A DNA stretch of 64,000 nucleotides, taken from positions 4,888,550 to 4,952,549 of the forward strand of contig JAJEKV010000050.1 of NCBI GenBank assembly GCA_021234155.1, read 5' to 3'. This document shows, piece after piece, positions 31,464 to 44,079 of the stretch. Under the pieces are notes generated by a model. It was not told the origin of the DNA. It worked only from the letters and a program-made list of their open reading frames with translations, and did not search any database. The position numbers and the translations under genes are program-made. Numbering within the stretch: the first letter of the stretch is position 1; every line of letters starts with the position of its first letter. Source of the DNA: Isoetes taiwanensis. Taxonomy: Eukaryota; Streptophyta; Lycopodiopsida; Isoetales; Isoetaceae.

Positions 31464-33018
31464 GGGTAATTACACACCCACCGTTATAATAGGGTAAATA
31501 TTAAAATTTTAAGATACGGCATTCACGCTCATTCCTTTAACAATTTTGGTTAAAAATTGGGCTAACTTTTAGCCCCTTCCGTTATGTTAAATTTTCATTT
31601 AACCCTGATTCACACCCATTTATGTTACGTTAGAAATCAACAGTTTGTCAAAAGTTTAACAATTGTGGTTGAGAATTTATACCCAGGTCTCGAGCATGGT
31701 TAGCGCCGTTAGCAGCAACCGAAAGGGTGTGCCCAAGCAGAGCAAGGCAGGTCGTGCATCCAGATCAAGGCAAGTCGTCCATGGCAAGTCGCCCAGATAG
31801 ATCCATCAGGGCTATATGGTGTGTTTCTTGCCAACTTTTTTTTTTCTTGCATGATCTTTTTTTAGCTTGTTGTTGATCTCATAAAAGACAGTAGTAATTA
31901 TATGGTTCTTCAGGTCGCTCAAGTAGACCCCCCAGGGCTAGCTATGGTGGTTTCTTGCCAATTTTTTTCTTGCATGCTCCCTTTTTAGCTTGTTGTGGAT
32001 CTCGTAAAAGGGAATAGTAAATATATGATTCTTCAGGTCGCCCAGATAGATCCACCAGGGCTAGGTATTGTGGTTTCTTGCCAATTTTTTTCTTGCATGC
32101 TTAGCCTATTGTGCATTTCATAAAGGGGAGCAGTAAATATATGGTGCTTCAGAGAAATTTGGGATGAAAGCTCATTATAATGCTCACATCATGATGCAAA
32201 ATATGCCAGTGAGAACATTAGCAGAACTAGAAGATGGTATTTTCATGGCAGCTATACATTTCCTTACTAATGGTCAGGTTTAGAATCACTATATGCAGCC
32301 AATATTTTGAAGGTTGGTGTACTCGGCGAGTAATGAATTTGGGATAGTTTGATTCTTAAGTAGGTGCCATTTTTCTAGTTTCACATTAAATAAATCCATA
32401 GGCACTGTTTGTTACTGCATCTTTATTCTTTCTTGGCCTTTTTAGAGAGTGTTTGTTGCCATGTCTCTATTCCTGAAAGGAGATGGAATAAACAGGTTAT
32501 GTCTGAAGGTAGGTGTAATCATTTTGTCAAATTATTTTTCTATATTGTTTTCTTCATCCCTAAAGCACTGAGTTCACCATTTAAATGAGTTTAGTTATAA
32601 ACAGACAACATACAATAATAGAGATAGATTGAGTACATGATGATGATCAGAGCAGAAGTATGGAGCTGGACATTGCGTCATTGCATAAACTGTAAGAGAT
32701 GCAACAGAGTTGGCTGCTTGGGGCGAGAGAAAAGAACAAAGAACAGTAGGTAGATCTAGGATGTGTTACTTGCAACGGGTAGAATTAACGGAACTGCCAT
32801 GTGTGAATGCAATTTTTTCAATTTATGTTATGTTAAATGTTAACGTAACATAATGCCTAACAACGAAGTGTGAACGTGTGTTTGACAAGTTTTGTTATGT
32901 TAAATGTTTACATAACGGTATGTGTGTAAGACCTATTAAATTAGCATTAACTTAACATAATTGAAGTGGATAAAGTTGTTATATTTAAACTGATATAACG
33001 GTGGGCGTGTAATTACCC
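31464..33018. mobile_element. Non-autonomous DNA transposon with 25-bp terminal inverted repeats
   Basis: The left end at 31464-31488 starts GGGTAATTACAC and the right end at 32994-33018 is its inverted complement with one mismatch in 25. The element is flanked by TAT on both sides (31461-31463 and 33019-33021), a possible 3-bp target duplication. GTTATGTTAAATG-like motifs recur in the subterminal regions at both ends. There is no transposase. A 3-bp duplication and GGG-starting ends would suit a PIF/Harbinger-like or CACTA-like family, but the ends match neither consensus well enough to assign. Confidence 0.75.
31788..32152 (+). repeat. Three tandem copies of a ~120-bp unit
   Basis: The units at 31788-31913, 31914-32036 and 32037-32152 each begin GTCGCYCAR.TAGA and contain CAGGGCTA, TTTCTTGCCAA and TTTCTTGCATG, ending with TTCAG or CTTCAG. 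They lie inside the TIR element and are its most ordered internal feature. Confidence 0.85.
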
Positions 33019-33131
33019 TATGACTCAGAACATTAGTTGTTTCGTTGCTATCTAGAGATGTTGCCACTAGGAATCAAAGCCCTAAAATATTGTGCCATTG
33101 CCTTTTGCATGTTCCGACATCGGTGCATCAG

Positions 33132-36100
33132 CCTTGCTTTCAAGATTAGAGGTAAAAAATATATGTTTTAGTTTCTGTGTAGATAGATGTTTTCCAAGCG
33201 GAATGGTTGCTGGACCTACATAATTGTTGGATTCTCTTCCTTAACTTGTTTCCTTGCGTTTCCCAATAAAAATGACAGCAACTGTACTTGTTTACATAGT
33301 TTATGTAATGTCGTCTTTCTCATGTCATTGAGATCATCACACACAAATTTTTGTACGTCTTTCTCCACGACAACAACTGTATTTGTTCACGGGCATTGAG
33401 ATCATCTCATACACAAATTATTTGTGTACACGGCTTTCTCCAGTTCCATATCATATTTGGAACATAAATTATTGGACTTCCTTAGCTTGTCTCATGTAGA
33501 TCAAGCATGGGATTATAACGGTGCATCTTGCTTTTTTTGCAGATCATACTGCTGAAAGCTTACCAAAACTTAAGAGTAAGAGGTAAGAAATAGCTGTCTT
33601 AGCCTTTTATTTTAGTGAATTAAGTGTTTTTCAACTGCTTTTCAACCTTGGAACACAGATAATGTATTAATTTTGCCTCAGTTGTATGGTTATCAATAAA
33701 CCACCGGCTTTTGGGACACAAACTTCTTCCCTTGTACACGAATCCCGTTGCACCACAGTGGCTCAAGCTGCAATTAAATGTGACAACATTATGGAATATA
33801 TTCGCCTTTTCCATTTGTTCAAAACATTGCAGTGGTTCTTGAGCAGAACCGTGCTCCCCTGCAAAACTGAGCCGCATTTGCCATACATACTAAATTAGAC
33901 TCCTGCAGACACTCCTTTCCTTTTATCTTGGTATGTATTTGCCTTCCTCTTTGCATATCTTTGAGCTTAATGCATAGTTCAACTAGTATTCTTTTTCAGG
34001 AAGAAACAAATGTTTTAGAGAAAGGTGGCTTTATAGTAAGCCTGCATCCACGTATTATTTATCAAATGATTGGCTGGCATGATTGCCTGTCCCTCAAACT
34101 CAAGAACGGGCAGTACTTATGGCCTTTAGCCACTTCTTCTGCCTACAGATTCTTGTCACAGATGGAGCTTTACATTTAGTTATCCTCTCAATTCAAGAAC
34201 GGGCAGTAGCCATTGCTTCTATATAACATGATAAAGTAGCCTTTGCTTCTATACAACATGATAAAATCACTGGTTTACCATGGATTGGGTCCCACTACTG
34301 ATGTCAATTCATGATGGCTATGGGTCCTTACATTGCATTATTAGGAAGGACCAATTAGATATAATTGCCCCTTTTGGCTATATTGAAAATAAGGCTATTT
34401 ATTTGAACAGTGTGTGCTTGTTTGAGCGATATCACATGCTGCTATGATGGGACAACATCTTCTTGTTTGTCAACAATGAGAATCTAGAAGCTTATTTCAA
34501 TAAACGCACTGATAGCAGTTTGTGATAGCAGTTTGTGAAGGCAAGAACCAAGGTTTCCTTTATGTAAAATAAAATAGAGTTCAGTGGCATTCTGCATGCA
34601 TCGTACCTATACCATGAAGAATGGACACTATTGGGTAGCAAAACCAACATCCTATGGTGAGAAATCTTATATAGAAAAGACTTTGCACCTTCAGTTTGCT
34701 ATGCTTTGCAGACAATATTATTACGGCAGTATCAATGTTTGCTCATTAATAAGCATCTTCCTACTGTATAATATAACGCAGTAAACAATTAAAACCATTT
34801 AAGCCCCTGTTGCGCCTCCCCGCTAGTTTATGCCGATGTTGAATCTTTTGTTATGACCTTTTCAATGCTTGCATAGTTCTCGGAGAGCCCGTTTTGGCGG
34901 TGACATTATCATTCACCAGAAAAAATTATTTTTACGAGCCACGCCTCCATGAAGTTGACCTTTGGTTTGTACAGTAGGGCATTTAGTGGCTTCAATCTTT
35001 GCACAATGTGGTGACAGTGCTTACATAAAGAAGCAACTGTTGTCTTGTCAGAGAAATGGTGGAAATGGGTTTTGGAAAGGTTAGTTTTGTATTTGTTTGT
35101 ATATTTGATTGTTTCTAGGTTTGACCCTTTCACGGTGGAACTTTCACAGGAAAATAGCAATAAAGTTGGTCATTCCAAATTTGCAAATCAACTAGAGAGA
35201 ACGGTTTCAAAGTAAGCCTCTGAATCTGGAATGTATACCAAGGACATTTGAAATGGAGCACTAAACCCTACACTTACAGACAAATTTTGAATCTTTTCAT
35301 GCATGGATTGTTAAGTTTTAATCTCATTAGTAAATCATACTTTTCTGTGAACAGCATGTGGTCAAAGGCACCCTTCGTAATGCCATCTGATGAAGAGGTT
35401 CTGCAATTAAGAGCTTCTGAAAAACAGAAGTGGAGGGAACAAAAGAAACAAGAAGGGAAGCTTTCAGTAGTGGACAAAACGACATTTGCATCTAGACTGG
35501 GTGCTACGACATTCTCCCCTGAATTGAAAAAGGTATATTATATTTTCCATGTGGCTATTTTGTCCGGTTTTGCTAATATTTGTTTGACAAGCTGGGGTTC
35601 CTGTGCTATAGGATATGGAGGATATAAATGCCCGAGTTGCAAAGGAGATAGAGGATGCCAGAATAGTGACTGTACTTCCTGTGGAGCATTATCACAAAGA
35701 ACGGGTATTGGGGACCTTTTCTATATTTTGTCACGTGTTTTATGTTTTTACTATGCTGGCACACAAGATATCAAAGTGGTTTGTGGGTGCATCATGGGTG
35801 GTTTGTGGGTGGTTTGTGGTTTGTGGGAGTCATTCTGGGGTGGATGCCTTTGTTTAAATTCATCATGGGTGCAAGAATTGTAAGTGTTTTGAGGGCTTGT
35901 GTAAAAATTAAAAATCATTGCTGATATCCAAAAAAAACAAGTACAATTACAATATAATTATCTTCTTGGAACTTGGCCTTCTGCATGGGACTTTTATGGT
36001 CGCCATCTGCATATGTATGAATTATAACACGTTCTATGTCGTATCGTACATGTATAGAAGGGCTAGTAGCAGCAGCAGCTCTATGCTTGTTATTAAGATT

Positions 36101-39100
36101 CTTATTCAATCAGTTCGAAATTTAATGGTTCATTAAGTTATTGCTGGGATTATGCAGGAAAATATGGCTGAATTCATAGCCAAAAAGAGGGAGATTTTTC
36201 TTGTTCAGATGAGCTTAGACACAAAACGGGCTGAAATACGTAAGCTTGAGGATAAGATCTTTCAAAGGGAGGAGGTATTTTCATCTTCTTACATATTGCA
36301 CAGTAATTGGCGTGGTAGGGGGAGGGACAGTATTGGAGTTTAGCATAATATTACCTTCATGAGAATATACAACAGGTCAACTTATACCATGAAGTTTTTG
36401 TTGATTGTTTGAGCTTTCAGAAATTTGTGCCCGTGCCTTTTTACAATAACTTAGATTTTATTGGGTAAAAGTATCAGCATAGGTATACAAGGAGCCGTTT
36501 GGGTATGGAAGAAGTTTGGGTTCAATCCCCAGCAAGGCTGTTCAAATTATTTTCTCTTAGTCTGTATAGCACTTATGTCTGTCTAAAGATGCCTGTCTTT
36601 TGGGTGGCATGCTGATGAACCCAGCATTATACAGGAACCAAAATCCCCTTCTGGGGTGGCTCATTGTCTTATGATAATGCATTACCATGTTGCGTCTAAT
36701 CCTTTGTGACTCTTTTAGGCTCTAAGAAAGAGTGAAGAGATGCTAGCAGAAGACAGTTTGGAGTTTGATATGTTTTTGAAGGCAAATGATGAAAAGGTAA
36801 TTCATCACCTTTTTTTGTATGCATGTGTATCTGATTCTATGGGAACCATATTTGTCCCTTCCTATCATGAATCGCAAGAAAAGATAGCGCTTATTGAACT
36901 TACGAGTTGGGTCTATGTAGACAATTCAATGTTATGCACTAAGCAACCCCCCGATCGTGTAGATTACTTAAATTATGGAAACCTCTAACCCCTGTTTTTC
37001 GAAGGCTACTTACTACTAAACACCAACACCCAAAAATCCAAAAATCTTTCTTGATCCTTCTGCATGCACTCTTTAATGGTTAGATTTGCAAGAGTTTGCA
37101 TTACCCTTCAATTTAATGGTTAGGTTTGCAAAAATTTGCATTACCCTTCAATTCAATTCTGTTTCACTTTAGATCTATAATTTTATAACTAAAGCAAATG
37201 GAGATAAATATGTTGCTGTCTGCAATCTTAACCTAATAACATTGATTATCTGCTCTAATGTGATCTATATTACCCCAGGTGCAAGACGCTATTAGGAGGG
37301 CAGAACAACAAACCAAGTTAAAGCAGGACAAAGTAAGGATCCATGTTCCAACTTCTCATTAATGGATCTATAGTGTAATTTGATAATTTTGTATTCGGCA
37401 AATGTTTAGAGATGTGCTTGAGTTCTTTATCCTTTAACTTGCTCATAGCTAAGTTCCAATGCAGCTTGGAGAAATGAAAAGGTTGAATGGCACTATTTCC
37501 GCAATTAAACGAGATCTCAACAAGGTTCTATTTTACTGAACCCTTTTTAATCGTTTAAATTGACTTTTGTTCACAGGACATGTTTAGACGAATCCTATGA
37601 TGTTATATATGCATGCTTGCGGATCGTATTCCACCATGCAGTTGAATAACCATGTACTGTTTTTCATGCACATTCATTCTCTGTGTCACAAGCCTGCTGG
37701 CAGGTTTAGTCGTCACCTTATTGCGGAAGTTAACATGTATAGAGATTCACCAAGTTTCACCTCAGCAATGCCAGATAAATTTTATCTATAGTGTAATTAG
37801 CCTGTAGGGGTTTTTTCTCGACTTCTGAATTATGAGTAGAAACAATTTCTTTTTTCTAAAGTTTTATTTATTTAGCATATGGCATTTGACTTTCGACATT
37901 CATATTCGGAATTTTTTTAGTACCAAGAACAACTAGAAGAATGCAGAAAATATATGGACTTCTTGTTAAGCCTTACACCAAAGAAGTGGATTTTGGAGCA
38001 GCAGGCAGCAGGGAAGTTTTTGTATACAGACATTGAGGCAGGAAGAGGTGTATTCTTACCACCAAGTATTGAGCTCCATAGCATTTTGCATTTAAGCTTA
38101 AATATGGAAAATTTGTTTCTGTTAAATTACTCTCCAAGAAGATTGTCTTTATACAGCCTAGCATGCCATGATCCCGCTCGTTAAAAAAGGGCCATCTAAT
38201 AATGTTTGAGATGGCGCTGGCCAGACCTAGACATTTCTTGGGTTAACTTCTCCTTGTAATGCCGATCCAAGGGACGATTTTGGAGAATTGTAGTCTTCTC
38301 GTCAAGCATTATTGCGATTTCTTATTATGATGTGATTTTTTTTTACAGCTAACGTAAATGAAGACGAGGATAATGCAAATGAGCCGATGTATTTCAAAGA
38401 ACCAAAGCAGGTAAAATCCAATTTCTCTACATGGCCAAGGCTGTACAAACAGATGACATATTAGAACGTTAGTTTATAGAACTGAACGTAAGTTACTATT
38501 GTTTTATCAGGAAGAGAATTGTTGGAGTTGATTGATAAATTTGTTGCCAGTTTAGGTCTATCTATACTATTCTTAGGCAGAAAAGAACCCACAAATTGCT
38601 TTTTAATTACATAATGTGATTTCAACTGGTTCAATCCTGTGTGTTTCAGCTCTTATTTTATAAAAGAGAGAGACATTAACTGCTTAGCAACTCAATATTT
38701 TTATGGGGCAATGAACTGGCCATTTCACCGGGAAAATTGAAAGAGATAAATAAATGAGCACATATTTCAGGTTACTACAGCTTTGGCTCCTATATTCAGC
38801 TGTTAGAGATCTTTTCCGAGCTTGAGGCAAAAAACCTTGCCTTGATGCAAGAATGTCAAGATAGTGAGAACAGCTTGGAAGACCTTAGAACCAAATTTCG
38901 CGAGACACAAACCACCAATGATGGAAAAATATCGAACTTACATGCGCAAATAGAGGCAAGTAGTTTTCTATTTGTTTAGTTGATAATTCTTTGTAAAACT
39001 TGATAAATTTGCAGGGGCTGAAATTGGCTATGAAATGCGAAGAGGAAAAGCAGCAAAGTTTAAAGGATGGCACAAACTTCAATATGGTAGATAGAAATCA

Positions 39101-39756
39101 TGAGTTTGATGAGATTGTCCAACATGTATATACAGTGTATGCAAGGTGTGGATTTGAGCCTGACCCATCATTAGGACCAGTGCAGATGCTCACAAATATT
39201 GAGGTACATATATATTTTATGCACAGGATGATAATTAGCTGAATTATTTGTCTTTTCCTTTTAGTCAACTCAACCCACTTAATGTGGAAGCATTTTTCTT
39301 TTAGATCAAATGCAAAAGCAATTAGAGCTTTTTTGCAAGGAGTTGGAATTTTGAAACGCTTTTAGTACTGCATTTTTTTCAGATGAAGCTAGATGAGAAC
39401 CTTGTCATTTTAGAAAGTATACCAGCAGATTTTATTGATCAGTCTGAGAAGACTAGAGAGAAGGACAGAAGACTAAAGATACGAGAAGAAAGGATTGAGA
39501 AACAAAGAGAAGAACAAGAAAAAAGGGCCCTAAGAAGCTTAGAAAGAGCACAGGTATACCAGCTTATGTGTTTGAATGACAAATTTCAGGCTTGGAGTTT
39601 CTTAACATATTTTCATTTCAGGCGCCAATACACAGGCGTATGGGGAAGCCCCCCATGTTTAGATCTCGCCTGATTAAGAAGGTAAAACAAGAAGTGGAGG
39701 AGGTTCAGACAAATGAAGACAAGGACCTTGGAGACTTCCTTGCCCGAGCATATTAG
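33132..39756 (+). CDS. CFAP100: CFAP100-like axonemal protein (DUF4200, modifier of inner arms), N-terminus not found
   Basis: Exons: 33132-33151 (tentative), 33543-33582, 35119-35211, 35355-35532, 35612-35704, 36158-36274, 36719-36796, 37279-37332, 37465-37524, 37921-38047, 38349-38410, 38800-38955, 39015-39203, 39383-39553, 39622-39756; stop TAG. All junction phases agree, giving about 523 residues. The DUF4200 coiled coil runs from AEFIAKKREIFLVQMSLDTK through a QREE/ALRKSEEMLAEDSLEFD block to EECRKYMDFLLSLTPKKW. PMYFKEPKQLLEIFSELE and the C-terminal IHRRMGKPPMF are also typical of CFAP100 (CCDC37/MIA1). With CFAP73 it forms the MIA complex that regulates inner-arm dynein I1/f in motile cilia. 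The intron after 38955 uses a GC donor (GAG|GCAAGT). The first coding exon is not identified. Confidence 0.9.
37072..37151 (+). repeat. 40-bp tandem duplication in a CFAP100 intron
   Basis: 37072-37111 and 37112-37151 are two copies of a 40-bp unit (TTTAATGGTTAG...CCTTCAA) with a few substitutions. It lies within the intron 36797-37278. Confidence 0.85.
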
Positions 39757-41514
39757 TGCGGGCTCTCTATTGTAAATGTGTTCGTTATAAAGTTTGCACA
39801 ATTCTCTAGGTATTGCTATGGGGTATTCGTTCACGCATTTGTTTGACATAAGATTTTTAGGCAGTATTGTATTTCTAGTCGTATAAATACCTAGATTGAG
39901 GTGATGGTTGCTTATTTTAGAGGCGAATGGTCGAAGGAATGGATTCAAGGCAGGGGCAGATAACCCGCGGAATTTTAGAGTGTATATAATTTTGCATACC
40001 GCTTTCGAAAGAATCAGGAGCTCCGGTGCTTTTGGTTTTAATCAGCTTGTAAATCCATCTGTCGGGGTTCATTCAGACATTTAGATTTAGGGGTTGATTC
40101 AGGTTGATCATGCCGTTCAGAGCTGTAAGTAGAGATGCTACGAAATTTGCCGGGCCTGCTCTGTTGCAGTCCCCTTGTGGTGTGGCATCAAATCTAGTCT
40201 CCAATCAAGCATTCAACGGTGGGATACGATGCCATATCAGCAGGAGGGCTGAATAAGAGTGTGTGCCGAGTTCCTAGGAACACTGGCATCCTGTTGAAAT
40301 CAAGAATTTCCAATAGAGAAAAAAAAATCCAAGAAGTTTTCCGGTCAAAATCCATGGGTTTCTTTATAATTTTCCGGATGAAATCTAGATTTTCATAGGC
40401 CCCTTCCACCTAGCATAAGTTATACAGGAAATATACTTGTTGGGCTTTTAGAGTTTGTCCCACACTGATAAGGAGGATTAGCCCTATGTTGTTGTTGTTT
40501 ATGCTCTGTTTATCTCTCATTGGGTTGAGCAACCGATTCCTTCCGTCCGGAAATTATCTAATACTTTAAAACGGACACCCATATCGTTATTGAAGCGCAT
40601 TTCTTTCAAGAAATTCTTACAGATTGTCACATTTGTTCAAAAAATTCTTCTGGCGTGTTTAGCAAAGATGAGTCTATTTCATAGTGTAGCGAGTATTCCA
40701 CCTTGAACCTGCACCAAAATATTTATTTGGCCTTATGGAAACACATGTATTCGTGAATGTCATCTCCTTGCACTATTGATTCGTGCAGGAGAATTGACTG
40801 CCAAAAAAACAGTGGCCTTTGATTTGGCAGATTCCGAGGAATCCCTCATGATCCAAAGATCTAGAATTAAAATTACAAAGATGATCAATATAAAGTAAAG
40901 ATTAAGATTTTGGCATCTCATTTATTACAATGTTATTTTATTTGTTATAAAATATTTTGTTTACACAAGAATTGGGGAATAGCCGACGGTTTTAGGGCCA
41001 GAGCTTGGATTACTATATTTTGCTTGGGCCAGAGCTTTCAGGCAACTTCGGTCCAGAGCTTTCGAACAACTTGGATCGATGTATTTTGCTTGGAGAAGGT
41101 CGGAGGATCCAGAAGAGGCGGACATACAGAGAAAAGCCATACGTGGTTGGAGGAATCAAATGCTAAGCTCCAAGTAAACTTTACATTTGGCATGCCCAAT
41201 GAAATTAAACTCTAAAACGAAGCTTGAACTAAGGCGCAGACATAGAAGAACAGAAATGCTAAGCTGGAATCAGATTTCACTGGCGTAGGATGGGCGGACG
41301 GAACAATGTATGGTTCTGGCAAGCTACAGGGCATATTTAGCAAGGAGGACCACGCCAGCTTCAACCGAAAAAAGTGATCTAGAAAGCTTCAACCAGAAAA
41401 AGATCTAGAAAGCCATTCGATAATTTCAAAAACTAGTAATCATATATATATAGGAAGATATGGAGTTTATTTATAGTATCCAGTATGACATGTTAATACT
41501 CGCTGATTTGGCCT
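39757..41514. other. Intergenic stretch 3' of CFAP100
   Basis: No gene is recognised. The first few hundred bases probably include the CFAP100 3' UTR. A partial repeat near 41019-41093 (CTTGGGCCAGAGCTTTC and relatives) is seen. The open frames at 40194-40409 and 40910-41215 lack homology. Confidence 0.4.
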
Positions 41515-41960
41515 CCCATGGAAACCTTTCCTATTTTCAGTGGAATTTCTTCCAATTTCTCAAGAAACCCTTCCAAGAAACCCTTCTGAACTAGGAAGGG
41601 TTTTTGTGGAAACCTTTCCTATTTTAAAGTAAAACCCTTCCTAATTTCATGCTTTGGAAACTAGGAAGGGTTTCCACGAAAAACGGGAAGGGTTTTTCAT
41701 TTTGAAAATGGAAAGGGTTTTTATGGAAAACAGGAAGGGTTTCCATAACATTATTTTATTTTAGAAATATTCATATGCGTCAACCTTTATGGACCACGCT
41801 TATTAAGGTGGACGCCTTTCATTGATGCAGACACCTTCCATTAAGTTGGTACATGCATCACAATGCACGTCATCCTAGAATTCAAAATTCAAAATTTAAA
41901 TTTATATGGAAACCCTTCCTGTCTTCCAACCAAACATGAGGAAAATAGGAAGTGTTTCCA
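41515..41960. repeat. Dispersed array of GGAAGGGTTTCC-like motifs in both orientations
   Basis: At least eight occurrences of the core AGGAAGGGTTT or its complement AAACCCTTCC fall between about 41565 and 41745, with another near 41908, mixed in orientation and 15-40 bp apart. Many pairs could form hairpins. There is no open reading frame. It may be a decayed foldback element or a minisatellite-like array. Confidence 0.7.
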
Positions 41961-42669
41961 TATACAGTTAAAAGATTATATTAGGAAGAAAAAACTAGCC
42001 AGTTCAAGATTTTGATCACATGTGAGGATGAAGATACGTATATTGCAAGCTCTTATGGAGATTACAATAAGCAAAAGAAAGATTTATTAGAAGTTACTCA
42101 TGTCCTAAAGCATTCTGAATCTTTAACAATAAACTTTCAAACTTAATGAAGGTTCGCTTAACTCCAATCATACGTCACAATCCTATGTTGCAACTTATTG
42201 TTAATATTCTTGCTGTCATACAGTCAGTCGCATGTTGCCAGATCTATTCCCATGTTCTTGCTTGTCAAGCATACTGATCTCCTCTTGCATGACAGTTCTC
42301 CAATGGTCAGCCTTGCATGCGCCTTCAAAATGTACAGGATCATTAGTTTCATACACAATCTTGGCCATTAAAGCCATGTTACATTTGTGGACCTTTCTGC
42401 ATGTTGCTTATCCTAACTGACCTCCTCCACTTGAGGCGCAGCTGGTGTACTTTGAGCAGAGCTTTTGAACTCTTGTAAACTCTTTTCAATATTTGATGAT
42501 TGAGGTGTTTCAAGTCTGAAAAGGTACTATGGAGGTAATCCTACCTCGGATCCCTGCGGAGAGTTTGTTGTACATTACTGATTGGCCAAGAGATTGACCA
42601 ATCCTAGTCAAACAAGGAAGCATCATTGGTATCCCAAGGTACATCATCATTGTACCATGCATGTTCAAC

Positions 42670-43570
42670 AAAAGTGAACAGACCTGCTGAGGAACATCTT
42701 CCTTTTCACAGGATCATATAGCTTGTAGGCATCATGCTGAGGCGGGTAGCCTATAAAAATTGCCTTGACTGATCTATCATGCATCTTACCCAATTTCTTG
42801 ACCTCCTCCAAGGATAGTGGCATAGGCCAGACATCCAAATATTCTCAAATGTGACAGATCTGGTTTTTCGCCATATGAGCTTCATAAGGTGTCATATATG
42901 CAACAGCCTTAATGGAAGCCCTGTTCATGATGTAGACTGCAATACTAATAGCCCCAGCCCAAAAAACATTTTTTGATAGACTTGCATGAGCAGTTATAGA
43001 TCTTGCCAAATCTAAGATGATGCGATTTCTTCTCTCAGCTACCCCATTTTGAGGGTAAGCATAGAGAACAATCAACTCCCTTTCTATTCCTGAAGCATCT
43101 AGGAAGTCTGAAAAAGCTTGAGAGACATACTCTCCACTATTATCACTTCTAAGATACATAATTGTCATCTTAAAATGTTTATTAACCATTTGATAAAACT
43201 TCTAAAATGATTCAAAGACTTGAGACACATACATTAGAGTAAACACCCAAGAAAAGCGAGAGAAGTCATCAATAAGGGTCACAACGTACTTGGAGCCTCA
43301 TATGCTTTTGACTTTCATGTGACAGAGATCCGAATGGATGATTTCGAACGGTCTAGAGGCCCTGCACTCAGCAATTTTTGGATAGGGATCTTGGGACTGT
43401 TTGCCAAGAGAACAAGCATTAGAATGAAGATCCACTTCTTTCAAATTTGGCAAACTCCACACCATGTTTTTCCTGCGAAACATGTGGATGTATTTGCAAT
43501 TGAAATGGCCTAACCTGTTATGCCATAGTTCTTCAGGACTGTTATGTTGGTGGATGAGTGCATGATTCAT
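42670..43570 (-). pseudogene. Copia GAG-pre-integrase and integrase
   Basis: The frame 43570-43298 has ELWHNRLGHFNCKYIH and ends FEIIHSDLCHMKVKSI, which contains the first catalytic aspartate (HSD). After a break, 43189-42845 has MYLRSDNSGEYVSQAF (second aspartate) and QNGVAERRNRIILDLARS (catalytic glutamate), then FWAGAISIAVYIMNRA and TPYEAHM. A third stretch to about 42670 reads GYPPQHDAYKLYDPVKRK and a SRSVHF motif, the standard copia integrase C-terminus. Frameshifts separate the parts. Confidence 0.87.
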
Positions 43571-43573
43571 AGC

Positions 43574-43960
43574 TTATTCCATCTTATAAAGCCCATCCTC
43601 CAAATTGCCATGTGCTAATTCTTGTGTTGTTGGATCATTCTTGGAGCGTGCATCATAGATGACTGGTTTGCCTCCAAAAAAAAATAAATCTGCCAAATCC
43701 ATTTGCGACATAGAGAGTAAATTTGTTGCCAACTCAAAGACATATATGACATCTCTGATTGCTTTCAACATGCCAGCACCCAGATCCAAGGTGACTAGGC
43801 CTTTGCCTTGAATTGGATGAGAGAAAACATCCCCTAACTAGACTCCCTTTTCCTGCTCCTTATGTAGGTACTGAAATACACTAGAATCTCCAGACATGTG
43901 ATTCATGGCACCTGAATCAAGTATTCAATGCTTCTGCGGAATGCCCTTATGAGCCACCAT
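43574..43960 (-). pseudogene. Copia protease region
   Basis: The motif LDSGAMNHMSGDSSVF near 43925 is the copia aspartic protease site (D-S-G-A). After an in-frame stop, the frame 43789-43574 continues with LGAGMLKAIRDVIYVFELATNLLSMSQM, typical of the protease C-terminal half followed by the GAG-pre-integrase start. Broken by the stop. Confidence 0.78.
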
Positions 43961-44079
43961 GTAAAGAAACTGTATCAGATTCTAAGATCTCAGTGCAAGC
44001 TGTCAAATTGGATTTTTAGATTTTGATTTGGTCTCGGATGTGCTTGTCTTCTTTTGCCTGGCATCCTTAGCATCCTTTC

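Noticed and set aside
33187-33399. Open frame 33187-33399 as a CFAP100 exon
   Set aside because: It has no splice-site support and no similarity to the family. The tentative exon ending at 33151 fits the phase better.
36500-36540. tRNA or SINE (GGTTCAATCCCC resembles a B box)
   Set aside because: No A box, no acceptor stem and no cloverleaf could be built around it.
38016-38022. Splice donor GGGAA|GTTTTT in CFAP100
   Set aside because: Using it brings a stop codon in the next exon. The donor after 38047 (AGAG|GTGTAT) keeps the frame and joins to the conserved MYFKEPKQ block.
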